A stretch of DNA of 64,000 nt from Volvariella volvacea V23 (lineage: Eukaryota; Basidiomycota; Agaricomycetes; Agaricales; Pluteaceae), in NCBI GenBank assembly GCA_000349905.1, contig KB722762.1, positions 382,225 to 446,224 of the forward strand. Reading direction: 5' to 3'. Position numbers and translations under genes: made by a program. Of the stretch, positions 12,101 through 24,814 are shown in pieces. Numbering within the stretch: the first letter of the stretch is position 1; each line of letters starts with the position of its first letter. The notes under the pieces are model-generated. The model was not told where the DNA came from and did not search any database. It saw only the letters and a program-made list of their open reading frames with translations.

Positions 12101-13402
12101 ACCCTGGGACTCTCCCTGCAGGCGAAACATAAAATTGCGTATTAATAACGACTACAAATAAACTAACCTGCTGGTCATCAGCAATTACACAGTCCACTTG
12201 AAACTGTATTATAGTACTTTAGTATGAGTGAAGCTCGTGACAAGCAAAACTGACCAAGAGCCAAAAATGGAGGACTTGAGCCTGATAGATTGGCACATTG
12301 ATCTCCACTCCATACGGTACCCGTCGATCTTGCTCTGACCAGAGACCATGAGATAGTCTCCTGGAAGTAAGGTCAGTAGCGCAACTAGCAATAATAGTAG
12401 AGCCGTACCTCATTTTATCCAGGACTAGAGCAAAAGATTTAGGATCGCGCTTGAGCGTTGAACGGAGATCTTGCTCTGCCCGAGTAGTAATAAGTAACTT
12501 CCACTTTCCAAACCCTTCTACCTCTGAGAAATAAGCAGACCTGAGACAGTTGAGTAACACGCATGAAAAATGAAAATGATCCTTACAATTGAAGGTGATG
12601 CTTTATGTCGCCATCTTGGATCTCATTGTCTAGTCCTTCAGGGGGTGCGGGTCCCATAAAGGACTCTATCACATCTTCTGCGATATTATGCGAACGCAAT
12701 AACGAAACATAGAACTGCCAAAGCAGAGCATCAGCGGCTATAAGGGTAATTAGCTACTCGCTCGAACCTGCAGTATTCCTTTCGCCCGATGAAGTAAGTC
12801 GCCATACATGGCATCCCTTTCTGTGGTGGAACTAGGGGGATGAACCTTCATGCATCTGAATACCTCAACATCTTGGTGAGGCATCTCCATCGCGTTGCTT
12901 GTCTTTCGGAACTTTCTTCTGGGCATCGTATCCCGAAAGGACATCCTCGTAAGGCATCCAATGAGTGAGGGGAGGTGCACCACGAAGTTGTGATTCTCAG
13001 AAACATCAATGCCCTTGAGTGAAAGAAGAAATGTTGATAGGAGAAAGAGCAAGGAGTAATGTTGTGATGATGGCAATGACTGAAGCGTGCGGGGAAACGC
13101 TTCTGATAGCCAGGAGAGGAGCAGACAGTCATCTTTAATTTCTGATGGGATGAGGTCTAAACATTGTGGTACTGATTTTCGGCATACTTACTAGAAATGA
13201 CGAGGGCGAGAACTTGTCCCGATTGAAGAGCAAGTACCTTGTCCAAAAGAGCATCAAAATTGCCAGGCTGGAGTGCAGCCTGAAACTCCAGAAGAGCCAC
13301 TTCAATGTGGTCGGCACTAGTCAGATTATCTAGATGGAACAGACTTGTAATCCAATTCTTGCGGGGCGCTGAATGGTTGTGAGAGGATTTAGGCCGAGGC
13401 AT
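6133..13402 (-). CDS. Giant UvrD/Rep-like SF1 helicase, TRANK1-like, copy B (complete)
   Basis: Complete member of the same family as copies A and C. The start is the ATG at 13402, matching Met-Pro starts of copy A; the last frame stops at 6133. Visible in order: helical N-terminus (NWITSLFHLDNL), Walker A GRSGTG|KT across an intron near 11280-11370, VFVTKSRLLA near 11190, motif II VDEVQDN near 10250, GDTAQSISPG near 10110-10150, NYRSH near 9925, and motif VI LYVAITRARR near 9100-9140. After these comes a TPR-like helical domain (GQELFHQGLYDYAQLCFARAG, 8900s) and a long helical C-terminal region (8124-6133). Many introns of about 45-60 nt break it up. A (CCA)12 microsatellite abuts a 3' splice site near 9145. 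Its extreme C-terminus looks unlike that of copy C. The ATPase assignment is firm; the function is unknown. Confidence 0.82.
9148..9183. repeat. (TGG)12 microsatellite at an intron end in helicase B
   Basis: Twelve perfect TGG units on the plus strand, read as CCA on the coding strand. It lies directly before the acceptor AG (9145-9146) of the exon encoding LKNLYVAITRARR. Copies A and C have ordinary intron ends at the same junction (acceptors at 61-62 and about 45533), so the apparent polyproline run in one reading frame is intronic. Confidence 0.9.
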
Positions 13403-13477
13403 TGTGCAGGAGGATTGGGGGAGGTAATGGCCTTGGGAGATTGTTATACCCTAGAACTCTCACTGTATCCCTGATGG

Positions 13478-14197
13478 ACTGCGCGAAACATTACCAATTG
13501 CGGTTCCATATCACCACTCAAATTGGGCACACAAAACGTACCTAGCTTAATTTTGAGTCATTCAATAGGACAGAACCCCAGTCGATGAGTCGGTCTGGTT
13601 GTTGCACTGGGGTTTGGTATTGTGACCAATGAAAGTTATCGAAAGCTCACCAAGTTCGAGGGAGCGGAGACCCAGCCAAAATGGCATCGAATGACTGCGC
13701 GATCAGGATAATACATGCCGAAATCCAACTTTTGACTATGCCTGTTGGCTATTCGACCAAGGATGAGCAATCTAGACCCACTAAGCACTCACGAGGCCAG
13801 TCCAGACAATTCCGTTGTGGTATGTGGTATTGAGATCGGTGAGTAACCCAAGAACCACATGATTTCAGAGAACTTCTATCCAATAGCGGTAGGAAAGACT
13901 AGCGCCAGAAAATACCCACTAGGGGCCATGGTATTATCTATTAAAAATGTGTTACACGTATCTCTTGATGTCTTTAAGTTCTGCGTATGGATTATGTTTA
14001 CGTGGTCTACCATATCTCGGCTCAGGTGTTTCTGCGAGTAAATCATAAACATCTTGACCAGTCGAGAAAAGGGGAAGCAAACGTACGAAGAACGTCCTCG
14101 TAGATCTTGGACACACGCTCGTTCCAGACTTCCCGGAACATGTGAGCACCACCACCCTTGGCAGGGTTCAAGCCCCATTCCTTGATGAATGCCCGGA
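13478..14197. repeat. Segmental duplication, unit 2 (partner 4718-5440)
   Basis: This is the source-side copy of the duplicated segment. It contains the upstream region of helicase B and the 3' end of the intact mL38 gene. Homology to the partner ends at 14197 inside the mL38 exon, although the mL38 gene itself continues to 15651. Confidence 0.85.
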
Positions 14198-15651
14198 CGT
14201 CAAAGTTGGTTCGCTCCGAATCCGGAATAACAGGAATATCGAGGTATTTCGAAGTCGACTCTCCTGCCTTGGCTCTGGCCGCAGTATTGAGGGAATAGGC
14301 CTGACCAGATGCAGGAGGTTGTGGGAGGAGCAGGATGACGTATCGGTGGTAGGGCGTTCCACGCTGAGGATGAGGCGGGATATACTTGGTATGATCATCG
14401 AGATCTAGAATGCGCCCTCTGTGTGAGGCGGATAGTGGGATATTGGGTCTAGCACATCGGTTAGAGACAAAATGCATGTTGCAATATGCGCAAATACCTC
14501 ATCCAGTGGAGATAAGTACTGAAGCTTGCACTCTCCTCGTTTGGCACATCTGAACAAGTGAGCAGACTTGAGGTCGTTTATGAGTATGCTCTACTAACCT
14601 GGGTCAACCATGAGTAGGGTGTACAATCTAGTATCAGTGTGGAATACATCCGCGTATAGTTTAGGTGGGACCAGGGTCTAAGTAGACGGAGGTGAATTGA
14701 ATTGGATCAAGCAACGTTAAGGAGATCCTTACCTGTTCTGGAAGTAAGAATGAACCTGGCTCGACACTGGATTCCACTTTCTTCGTGTCCCAGTACTGTT
14801 TTGATGTGTGCTTGGCTGTCACACGCAGATCTATGGACGGGTGAAGGACTGGAAGGACGTCAGGAACGACATGCATTTGATGAATTCGCTCCATCTTGAT
14901 GCAGTTGAGATCCTTGCTAGACGTCATGGAATAAGTAAAACGCGTACCAGCAAGTCCAGGTCACCCTCTTTTCTCCATTTCTGTTCCACGAGGTGCCTGT
15001 GGACAGGCTTGTCCATGAGAACTGCGCAGCATCGATTTAATGAACATTGATATATGGAGCCATTCCTTACTTACCCATTGCATTGGCTACTCTCCATCTG
15101 ACCTCAGGAAGGTTGATTTCACTCTGGACTTCCAATATATTCAACCTCTCCCTCAATCTCTCTAGTTCTGCATCCTTTTGGGCATACAGTTGTGCTTCTG
15201 GACCTTCGCTCTCTTGACTTGAAGCGGCTATCTTCTGCCTGAGCTCTTCGACCTCCTTCTCTTGCTCCGTTACTTGTCGCTTCAGTTCCTTTGCTTCAGC
15301 TTTGAGGCGCAGACTATCTGCTCGGAGGAAATTGAGGGCTAAATCATAGGCAGGAAGAATGCCCTCTCCCAAGGGCCTATTCCATTTCCTAGGCTCTTCG
15401 ACCGAAATCTTCGGACGCGTGGTTGGCTCTCGCCGCTTTCGTCTTCCTTGGCTCCCTACCTCATCGGAGTGCGAGGTAGAGCCTGGTGATGCAGTAGTGC
15501 TGGATGCGGGCGGAACACTGGAAGCTGGTGCGTCGGGTTTAGGCGTTGCGAGAGTTGCATTGGTGCGACACCCTGGCAGTGTTGAAGAGAACACTTTTGC
15601 AGGCACGGCCAGGCCATGCCTGCAGGGCGCGAGACTGCGAAGCGACAGCAT
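13952..15651 (-). CDS. MRPL35: Mitochondrial large ribosomal subunit protein mL38 (PEBP family)
   Basis: Component of the mitochondrial 54S subunit, related to phosphatidylethanolamine-binding proteins. I start it at the ATG at 15651, giving MLSLRSLAPCRH and an Arg/Ser-rich N-terminus that suits a mitochondrial presequence. Exon 1 then has a charged coiled coil (ELERLRERLNILEVQSEINLP) down to about 15070. Later exons hold MERIHQMHVVPDVLP (14890s), the PEBP signature around DPDVPNEE (split by an intron near 14550-14600), the HRYVILLLPQ strand (14330s), and the C-terminal TPEPRYGRPR tail ending KDIKRYV at 13952. An in-frame Met upstream (15741) would add 30 residues but bury the presequence. 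A truncated duplicate of its 3' end lies at 5195-5440. Family assignment is strong. Confidence 0.9.
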
Positions 15652-18600
15652 TGACCACGTCGTTGGTATGAATCTACGGGCTGGTAGCTTGGACCAGGAA
15701 TTTTGAGGGAATGTCGAGTTCCACCTACCACGTGACACCAAGTCAACTTTTTTTTTGCAAAAACGGAAAGAACACCGTATTTGTCTCTATTTGACGTTCT
15801 TGACGATACAGGCCTTGCCCTCAGTGTGTGGGTCTGCTCATCGAGGACATTGTACCTACTCGAGGCGCCAGGAAGATTACTACGCTACAGTGCTCAAGAT
15901 AGATCACAAATGCAATGATGTGCAGCCTCGTGGCGATGTTGAGCATTGGGGCAACTCGAACAAGCAAGCACAACTCTTTCTTCTACCTCGGGTCACCCAC
16001 CACCTCTGCGCCGAGAGCATCACTGACGTGCTCAGCGCCATATACATTCACGCTGATGTACCCCATACTTTAATGCGGAGTCAAAACCAGTGCATTTGCC
16101 TCGTGTTTGCCTCCTGACCCCGATCTTACTAAGAGAGGCTTGACGGATGGTAATTTACCCTCCTAGCGTCTGCTTTAGCTCCATCACTGGAGATATTTCA
16201 ACTCGTTTGGACTTCGTTGAAATGGGCTACCGTCGCAAATCCTACGAGCGCTGGACTCCGCTCCGAGCCCGTATAGGACCCAATTGACCGTATATGGTTT
16301 CCACAGCGAACACGCCGCAAATTTACGATAGACATCTATTCTGCACTCAACCTAATTCAACCTATCAGGTATCTGCTACCGCCACAACGGACAATGACTT
16401 GACGGTCAAGTGGTCTACGCTGGGGATGGAACCCAATTCCCTATATCGTACTCTAACAGCCCCACAAAATCCACTGGTCGTTCAGGCCCAGGTGTCCAGG
16501 AAGTCGTAGGCTCGGGGAGCATAGTAGACGTTGGGCTACTGAGGTAAATGCTTTTACCCGTTGAATCTCAGTGACCATCTTTCCCCTTCAATTTCTCTAC
16601 GTCCCTATGCTACCCCGTGTGCACCCAGACCTTCAAAAGCTTCAATCACCTCTTCTGGATGCAATCATAATCTTAAGGTGGACATCTATCAGACGCTAGT
16701 GGATTTGCATTGCATTAGCTATCGATATTAAAATACACATGACGGGTCCTTGCCACCATACTTAACTCATCCGGCCCGCGCGCGACGGCGATTAAGGCAC
16801 TCAGTGGGAATGCGCCCAAGCTCAGGATACACCATATACCTAATGATACATCGCATTGAGAGATAGCATTGATGCATTAGCCACTGGCCCTGAAAATCTC
16901 GTTTTGGCGTTCAGTGTCCAGGTGCACTCGCTGGCTGGAGATACAACGCTTGGCTAGTATCAAAGAGATCATTTCTCCACGTCAGCTACACGCGCGAAAC
17001 AAACCCTTACAACGCGGTAGGTAAATGACGCGTCTATCCCTGAGAACGGTGGCAGAATGATGTGGGTAATGAGAGGCAGGGTGCAGTAGGGTATCTTTGG
17101 ATATCTGTTCAGAGTTCATGGCCAACTGGAATTGATTGACGTGAATAGCCTGCTATAGCAGGACTCATGAGATAGACCACCCTTATTATCCAGTTTGTGA
17201 TACTCTGCCATTGCACCACGTTGCTTGCCAATATGACACCGTTCCCTGCCGCAGAGCTTGCACAGCTCCTATCTGATAGTGCAGTCGCTCAAGCTTGATG
17301 AAAGAGAATAGCAATAGTAACCCGGTAGACTGGATGAGCGGTCTGATGGGGTATCAAATCTCCAACTGGCAGATGCACGGTTTGGGCCATCAGGAACCGG
17401 AGGAAGCCAATCAGATCAAGAGATCGTGCACCCCAAGACTAATTAACAAATTGGGCAGCTAGATTTGATAATAACAAGGTAGCCTACGGCGTGAAGTATC
17501 CACTAGACTAAACGCTGTTGTGCTTATTGTATTAGGGCTTTGAGTTACCCGCAAGTCAATAATACAGTGGACGGAATGGACACAAGGGCATCCTTGAAGC
17601 GCCAGAGGACAAATTAGGCTGGTACAGCAGTTCTGCTGCGCTCGTTATCTCGACGCAGACCTACGTACGTACTCACACTGTATTGTGTCTTCGCCGGTGT
17701 TCTTGTGTTGATGGTCTTGGGGTCGCCGGGCTATTCTCGCGGTGCTTTCATAGCCTGAAATAGGCTTTTCTTTAACCTCTTATTATACCATGGTCCCTTT
17801 GCGGAATAAGTGTAGTATTGTCTCGTTTCAGGTGTTGCCTCACTCACACCCCCCGATGAAGCTTATTTGCCAATAGCGCGCCCGGCCGCAGATAGACTAG
17901 TCTCCGTAAGTCAGGTGCGGTTCATAAGCAAGCTTTAAGGTAATGACGCGGCCATTACGCCCTCTTTTGTTTCGAACGCTGAAATTGGCATGCGGCTTGA
18001 CGATTGGGACGCGCATACGTATGCACGGAGATTGAGTGAACTTGGAACAGTGTCACCAAGGAACGAGTATTAATGGATGCGGACGCCGGCTTCAGCGAGC
18101 TCCCGATCACACCCCGGGCTTGCGGTGGGCTCCACCATATACTGTAGTGGAGGGTTGCACCGGTCAAGTCGACAAGCAGTCATTGTGACTTTGGTGACGC
18201 CTTTCTTCCCTTTCTATCGCAAGAATGTGTATTAACTGTATGAGGATGATGTGTAAGGGTCTAGAGTGATCTAGCGGAGGGTGATATTAACTAAGAAGAC
18301 ACAGCAGAATAGGCAGACAGAGGAACCCGAAGCATCCACGTGCCTCGAGCTGTCCAGAGTAGCTCGAGATGTAGGGGTAGAGAAAGGAAATGCACAAGAA
18401 ACACATGGAAGATAACGCATTGGGCAGGCGGGAAGTGGGTGCTGTGGAGCTCGACAGCAGGTATAACAAGTAGGTGACGCATAGTGTGAAAGGTATATGT
18501 ACAGGAATTAGGGGAGGAGGTAATTAATTAACAGTGAATAAAAAGGGCAACGACAAAATCCTTGTCACAAAGCGATAGTACAAAGGAGACCATAGGGCGA

Positions 18601-18752
18601 TGAGAGCATGAGGCGATGCAAGCATGGAGCATAGACGGCAAGGATGAGATGGACGGAATACAGGTACAAGTGTGCGTATGCAATATACATCAATAAACAA
18701 TGCAAGGGAAGCGGCGAAATGAAAGCGACGAAGATGGGTGGTGGCAGAGGGC
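15652..18752. other. Gene-poor stretch of 3.1 kb
   Basis: I find no convincing gene here. The longest frames (for example plus strand 16294-16509 and minus strand 17955-18167) are short, lack recognisable motifs and do not join into plausible exons. No long inverted or direct repeats, reverse transcriptase or transposase motifs, or tRNA-like T-loops stood out by eye. The last few hundred bases probably contain the 3' untranslated region of the FYVE gene. Confidence 0.5.
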
Positions 18753-19985
18753 TCAAAACATGGAGAACTTGAGGTCGGTGCGATCGAAGATGTGTGGAGG
18801 GGGTGTTGTGAAGCGGTACTTGAATGCGCCATCGTGGATGATGGGGTTTGCTTTGCGACGGCGCTCTTCTTCTGCTTCTCTCTCCATTTCGACCTCGAAA
18901 GGTGCCTTGCCACCAGGTACGGGAACGCGATGACCAGCAAGAACTGGGCTGGGCTTGGGCTCCCATCGACCACCACCAGTTGCTTTGCAGAGTACAGAGC
19001 TCCTTCTCAAAGGATAGGCATCAAGTTCTCCATAAGAGCGCTCGAGCTCGGGCTCGGGAAGAGGGAGGTGTGAGCCACGCATGCCCATTCTTCTCGAAGC
19101 CTTGCTGTTAAGGCTTGTAAGGCTGGGCACATTTCTTAGGGAGCTGTGGGTACGGGGGACAGAGGGCATTGATTCACTTGGGGGTGTGCTGAGACTGGAA
19201 GACAGAGAGCTGCTGGAACTCGCACCAGCGGACAAGGGCCGTTTGAACATAGAGATCGGGGTAGAGAGGGCGCGCAGCAATGCGGGGCGAAGGGGTTCTG
19301 GGGTGCGAGGGGTAGTAGGGCAACCATATATTTGGTCATAGCAGTCATTGCACACGCGACATTCTGTGACAGGGGATGTGGGACTGTCGTATAGGGAGAT
19401 GGGGGTGTGATGGGGAGGGTATGTGAAGTCGAGGTTGCTTGTATCAATAAGCGGCGTTGTCTTTTCCGAACAAGCTGCGCAGTAGACGCCTCCGCACTTG
19501 CGGCAATGCTACATATGAAAGTCAGTCGGGGAGGTAACCGGGCACACGAGGGTAAACGCACATGTCTACGCTCGAACATAGAGAATTGGACGCGGCAAAA
19601 GAAGTTGTCGCAGGCCTTGGAAACCGAGTCAGGCTAATATCAGGTCAGTTGGTGCGCAGTGCATTGAATACCAGACGCGTACCTTCCACAAGTGTTTGGG
19701 CAGCAGGACAGCTAGGTGCTCGTTGGGACGGAGCCTCGGCATGGAACTCGTGCTGGAGGAGAGCGAGGTGGAGGTGGAGGTGCTGGGCGTGGTTGACAGA
19801 GAGGGAACAGGGGAGTAGCATGTTGGGGCATCGGTCCAGCTGTCGGTGGCTTCGCATGCCGCTGGGGCGGGTTCTAGTTCGGGATCCTGCTCGACGACGG
19901 ATGCCGGGGGTATGAATGGCAGAGTAGGTTCGGAAGGGATGGTAGGGGCGACAAAGGCAGCGAGGGCGACGGAGAGTGCGGACAT
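18753..19985 (-). CDS. FYVE zinc-finger protein, predicted endosomal PI3P binder
   Basis: Three exons, 19985-19683, 19633-19562 and 19508-18753, give a 376-residue protein. The first about 95 residues are Ser/Thr/Pro-rich. The FYVE finger runs from about residue 99 to 170: WKPD (WxxD motif), CDNFFC, RRHHCRKCG formed exactly across the second intron, VYCAAC, and the last pair in CRVCNDC. These residues are the Zn ligands and basic patch that bind phosphatidylinositol 3-phosphate on endosomes. The C-terminal 200 residues are Ser-rich with a charged EMEREAEEERRRKANP segment and end KFSMF. No membrane segment, RING or Rab-binding domain is visible, so its place in trafficking is not fixed. The splice fit across HH is strong evidence for the model. 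Confidence 0.85.
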
Positions 19986-22119
19986 GATGAGGGGAGGGAT
20001 GAGGAGGATGAGGAGGTGGAGTGGAGACTGAAAGGGTGCCACAGCTGAGCTCGTCGTGTTATATTCCAAGACCCCTGGTTGGTGGGAATCGCATCCCAGA
20101 TCCAGATCCAGATCTCGCGGGCCCAATTCCCTTTTCCGATATTTCATCGGAAGAACCTCCGGAACTTTGATTTCTGTGGAAAAAATGCTGGGCCAAAGTC
20201 AGCCACATCCAAATCAGGCAGGTAAAGCAGAACGAACGAATCAGGAAGCCGACAATTTGGGCAAATCCACACTTCCGTGGCCAAAACCCAAAACGCTTGT
20301 GTCCGGCTATTGCCTCGCATGAACATGAAGCCACCGACCATTGCCATAGCAGAGCCACGAACTGCCATGTGAATCCTCGCCAAGGGTCCTCCATCGACGC
20401 GCCCGCCCGTCATCTCCTCATTACTCGACCGTCCTCCGCGGGCACCCCGTTCAGTCCGGTGCCAAAATGCGTATGCATTCGACACCCAACCTAGGTATTA
20501 TGTCAATGTCGCCTCATCCCTGTCGCCGCTCCTTACTGAATCACCTCCTCATTCCCAAGTGTCTCATCGCCTTCAGGATTTCTGTTGGGGAAGCTGCCTT
20601 GACTACAATACGACCCCGCAATCTTGGACATCGCACCCTCAGCTGCCTTCAACGCCCCGCACGACCAGCAAATGATGTGGTGCCACCCACATGGATTCGC
20701 CTGAATTCTCAGTCATCCATTTCCTCGTTGCCCCAATAGGCCATTTCTCCTTGCAAAGTAGTATCCACCCGAAAATCCAAATGTTTCGGTGAACATTTTT
20801 GCCCTGCAGGATCAAATCTCTCTAGCGTGGGAGGCGCTCGCCGAGCAATGGACAGCAGCTGGACAGCGCGAAATTGAAGTTTCACGTGACCAGGATGCGC
20901 TTGGATCGCGAGGGTTGTGAGTGCTCGGGTTTTCCTAAAAGTGGCTGCTCTGGTCGTCGAGGGGCCCGGTATTTTCCAACCATGCCGTAAATCAAGCAAT
21001 ATCCGTCGCCGACAACAAAATCTTTCAACGCCAGACATGCTCCTGAATGAAGCTAACGCGTTTTGAGCACAAGACTTCGGATTCGCGCCGGACTCCTCGT
21101 TTCAGTATGGGCTCTGACGGTTGAGCTTGAACGACCTGCTGATGCAGAAGTCGCCGGAAACCCACAACCCAGCACTTCATCTTGCTTGACGTGGAAATTA
21201 TCATGGACCAATGACAGGACTCTTCGTTCCGTCAGAACCTGGTGATTCTCCGTGTGGCGAAGAAAAGCTAGATTCTAATTGACGTTCACCCTTGTCTATC
21301 CATGGAAACTAATAGCGAATGCTCGTCCTTGGAATCCATGTTGTTCACTTGTTTTGGCGTGTAGTACTGCGTCCTAGAACAATGATAATGTTTAACATGT
21401 ACCAGCGGTTTTGCTTCTCGGCCCACAAATCCCACGAGGTCAGTCTACGGCATTTTTCACTGGCTCCCTTCGTCCAGCATGATACTGATTTATCCATCAA
21501 CTCAAACTCGTGATATTCCCCTTTCATTTTCCCAACAACACCCGAGCCTCTTCTTTTTACTTCATTTTCTCGTAACCTGTTTAATCTGTCAAGTTAAGAT
21601 TGGCATGCACAAATTTTGCCCCGTGATTCTCACTCGGGTTGGCTTGCTTACTTCCAAGTATGTCAGCGACTCTAAAGTAACACAGACTGGTATGTAACAT
21701 TACAATCCTTCCAAAACGACATTCCTTTCGTTGAGATGGCTATGTACACATGACACGAAGCCCTTAGCTGGAAGGATCATGTCGAACGCCTCAATTAGAA
21801 GCTATGTGCATAAGTGCACAATCATTCCAGGCAGAGAGTTCGATTACCGTGACATCGAGCGCCACAGCTATAATTCACATGATATAATCATATACGAAGC
21901 TATTCTGCATACCTCTTCTGACACTCATCACTCTTCGCGAGTACTGACGTAAGTATTCCAGGGCTTCAAAGTTTGTTATCACGGCTGCCTTGGCCCCTGG
22001 ATGGTGCCTTGAATTTACGGCCTTGTAACACAGGCAACTCCTAACCCAGTGCTCCTGCATCAATTTACTCCCACCTCTGATGCTAAGATATGCCGCAACC
22101 CTGGCGAAGGCATAGCACT
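19986..22119. other. Unresolved 2.1-kb stretch
   Basis: It contains the promoter side of the FYVE gene. Several short frames occur (minus 20144-20485, with a Met/Gly-rich hydrophobic patch; plus 20467-20739; minus 20709-21038; minus 21875-22138), but none shows a family motif or a convincing splice chain. The minus frame at 21875-22138 could be a 3' exon of the neighbouring unknown gene, though I could not connect it in frame. Confidence 0.35.
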
Positions 22120-24814
22120 TCAAAGGGTGCACATCCAATACCGTTCCACCACTCCTAGAATCATTTCTGCTGTTTGTTCATCCACAAGGGTTAACTCTCT
22201 CATCATTGGATCTCCTTTTCCCTGCCCATCTTGCCTTAAAAGCTCCTTCACCTCCAGACCTCCACAAGTCACACAAACCCGACGACCCTGCTGACGAACC
22301 CATCCCGAAATTCCATGATCAAAATAATCCTCCCAATATAAGAGGTCATGTGGCCTTTCCGCCCAAGTACTTCCGCTAGTCCTGTCCTCTTTTGGATCAG
22401 TGGCTTCAGTCCTCCCACAGTCAACTTGATGCCTAGTGCCAGGTTCGCCCAGCCGCGGTACATTCATTTGATGCCGATCCTGCGGCCCAACTAACTCCCC
22501 GCCGGCGGAAGGGCGCTCAATGTCACGTACCGGCGATTCGCTATCCTCGATAGGCCAGCTTGGCCGCAGAGCACTGGAGAAACTTGACGCTTCTTGAGTG
22601 GGATTAACGCTGCCTGCGTCGCATTGCTCAGTTCCATTCCTGAATACCTACTTGTAGCTTATATGGCTCACTGCTGGGAGGCAACGTAGCAGGCTGGCTT
22701 GCACCAAATTCCTCATCGTGGTTGGCTAGGAGGGGGCTAATATGATCAACACCACCCTGTTGTGAACTCAAGTCCCTGGAGTTACTTCCAACGTCATGCG
22801 CCCTCTTGTCTCCGCAAACACCTAAACCTGAAATTGAGATTTCATCCAGGAAAGAGTCCCAAGGAAATGGTAATTGCGGGAGGCCTCACTTTCTCCACAA
22901 TCTCCATGAGTTATATCATAGTCAATGTTGCCATCATGACCACACTGATCACTACCCTTGCCAATAATGTTTATCCCACCATCGTATCCCGTGGTAGATG
23001 CTAGGTTTAATAAAGCTTCGAGGACGTCATTCCTTGCTTTGAGAATAATGAGCTCCTGACTGCTGGCGCCAGCTGTATGGCAAGAAGCAGGGATCAGCGT
23101 GCATTTTCGTCAACACCCACATCGGCGCCACCCCGTCACCATTATTCCGCTTCCATACGTTGATAAAACAAATAATGACAGGGAAGTATGACGTACCGAA
23201 ATTCGGACATAAGATATGCAAAAGTGCACACAGATACCAGATAGCATCTTTCTGTGCTAGTCTCCTCACGCGACCCTCTGTCCCGGCGGTAAGGTAATAG
23301 CAATTAGTGGATAGCCATAATGATGGAGATGACATGGCCGTTGTACCTAGCTGGGTGTGTGATTGCTTGGCATTCTCACTTTGGTTTGCACCTCTTACAT
23401 TCCCTGTTGTTGTTTTATCTCTATTTCTTCTCGCCCTGTGGCCTGGTATCGCGCTGTCAGTGAAGCTGGCGGCATTGACGTCGTCAGGGCCACAAGAGCA
23501 CCGAGAAACGACCAGCATCTGTTTCAGCTGTCGTATAATCTCTAGTGCTAATATGGGAACCAATCCCCTGCGTGGTTCGGAATATTGAATCACTAGGCTC
23601 AAGCCAGCTTGGAAGAGATCGAACATAGCTGGGCGAAGGTCGTCGATTACTGGATGGTCCATCGACTGAGGCGCTATACCATTCGCATTACGCGCGGACG
23701 GGGAATTGGGAGGCAGAACCGTGGGAGAGAAAGTCGCCAGAGAGACGGTGAAGAAGCCGTTGATCAGTGGTTCGAAAATGTTGGAAGCAAGGTTGCTGAG
23801 GATGGTATCAAGGTGTTCATTCACGGATAGGGATGCGCCAGGAATGGACAATATTACTGGAAGTACTTGATAAAGGAGCTTCCGCAGATTTACGATGTGA
23901 GCGAGGGGCTGCTCAAGAGGATGCCCTGAGCTGCAGGAGTTGATTGCTTGAAGGAGCAATTTCCCAATCGCAGCAATGATTCGGATTGAGGTTGAAAGGA
24001 GCAAAGACACATCAACCTTCCTTGGAAGGGATGTTAATCTGATGAGGTCACCAATCGGCTGAAATAGTATGCTTCCTTCAGGAATAAGGGTTTTGTCTGG
24101 CGAGTGAAGAGTGCTTCCTTGTCACCGGTATGACAGAAGTCAAGACAAAATAGGCGCACCAATTGCAGGCGCGTCCTTGTGTTGGCGCTTTCTACCACCT
24201 TGTGATTCTGGGCCTACATCCGTCGCTTTCTTCTTGCCTGCCTTCTTCTTTGGGACCGACCCGGACACTGTAGCAGATGCTGTCACGTCGTTTATCATAT
24301 CCCAGGTGGGAATGTTGGAGGCATTCCTCGTGCTTTCTGATTCTAGACTTGTATCAAGCGACAGCGGGCAAGGCGTCGACCCTGTGCCTGCAGCGCACAA
24401 GTTCTCTAAAGCGGAAACGCGTCAGGCAACCATGACATATCAGAAGAAGACGCCAGTTAAACAAAACACCCGCGCGCGAGAAATCAAGGTCAATAGTCGG
24501 CGTTAAGTGAGAACACGGAGCGTAGAAATGGAAAGGGCTGGGCACACGTAGCGCGAGAGCTCATGGGAACATTTGCTAAAATTGGAGGGCGAGAGACCGA
24601 CGTGCCCAATGGAGAATGCCCGGATGAATGACGAGAAGCTCAGACCGGGCAGAAGAAGAGGACGAAGGAAGGAAATAAGGACGAACTGATTCGCTCGGCT
24701 TCATAGAGTTCCTTCAGGGAGGCATAGTCGCGCTCCAACGCAATCGCGTGGGCTTTCCAGGACGCGGCGGAGGACTTGATATTGGCAACTCCGCTGTCAT
24801 GCCATTCATCGCCT
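22120..24814 (-). CDS. Unrecognised multi-exon helical protein
   Basis: I do not recognise the family with confidence. Supported exons on the minus strand: 24814-24687, with a short helical WKAHAIALERDYASLKELYE segment; an exon from 24405 to about 24140 that joins it in frame and carries a basic, nuclear-signal-like stretch (PKKKAGKKK, GGRKRQHK); a large exon of about 900 nt (about 24090-23190) rich in Leu/Ile helices; and an exon from about 23075 that joins in phase (NF-A-GASSQELIILKARNDVLEALLNLA). A further frame at 22467-22120 ends ERYWMCTL and may be the C-terminus. The start codon was not located. The N-terminal helix followed by a long helical region loosely recalls meiotic Mei4 proteins, but that is only an impression. 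Confidence 0.5.

Noticed and set aside
16294..16509. 71-residue plus-strand frame beginning with ATG
   Set aside because: No family motif, no plausible splice partners and no length beyond chance expectation.
18524..18976. Minus-strand Ser/Pro-rich frames overlapping the FYVE gene 3' end
   Set aside because: They overlap the last FYVE exon in other frames and show no motif; they probably reflect base composition of exon and 3' untranslated region.
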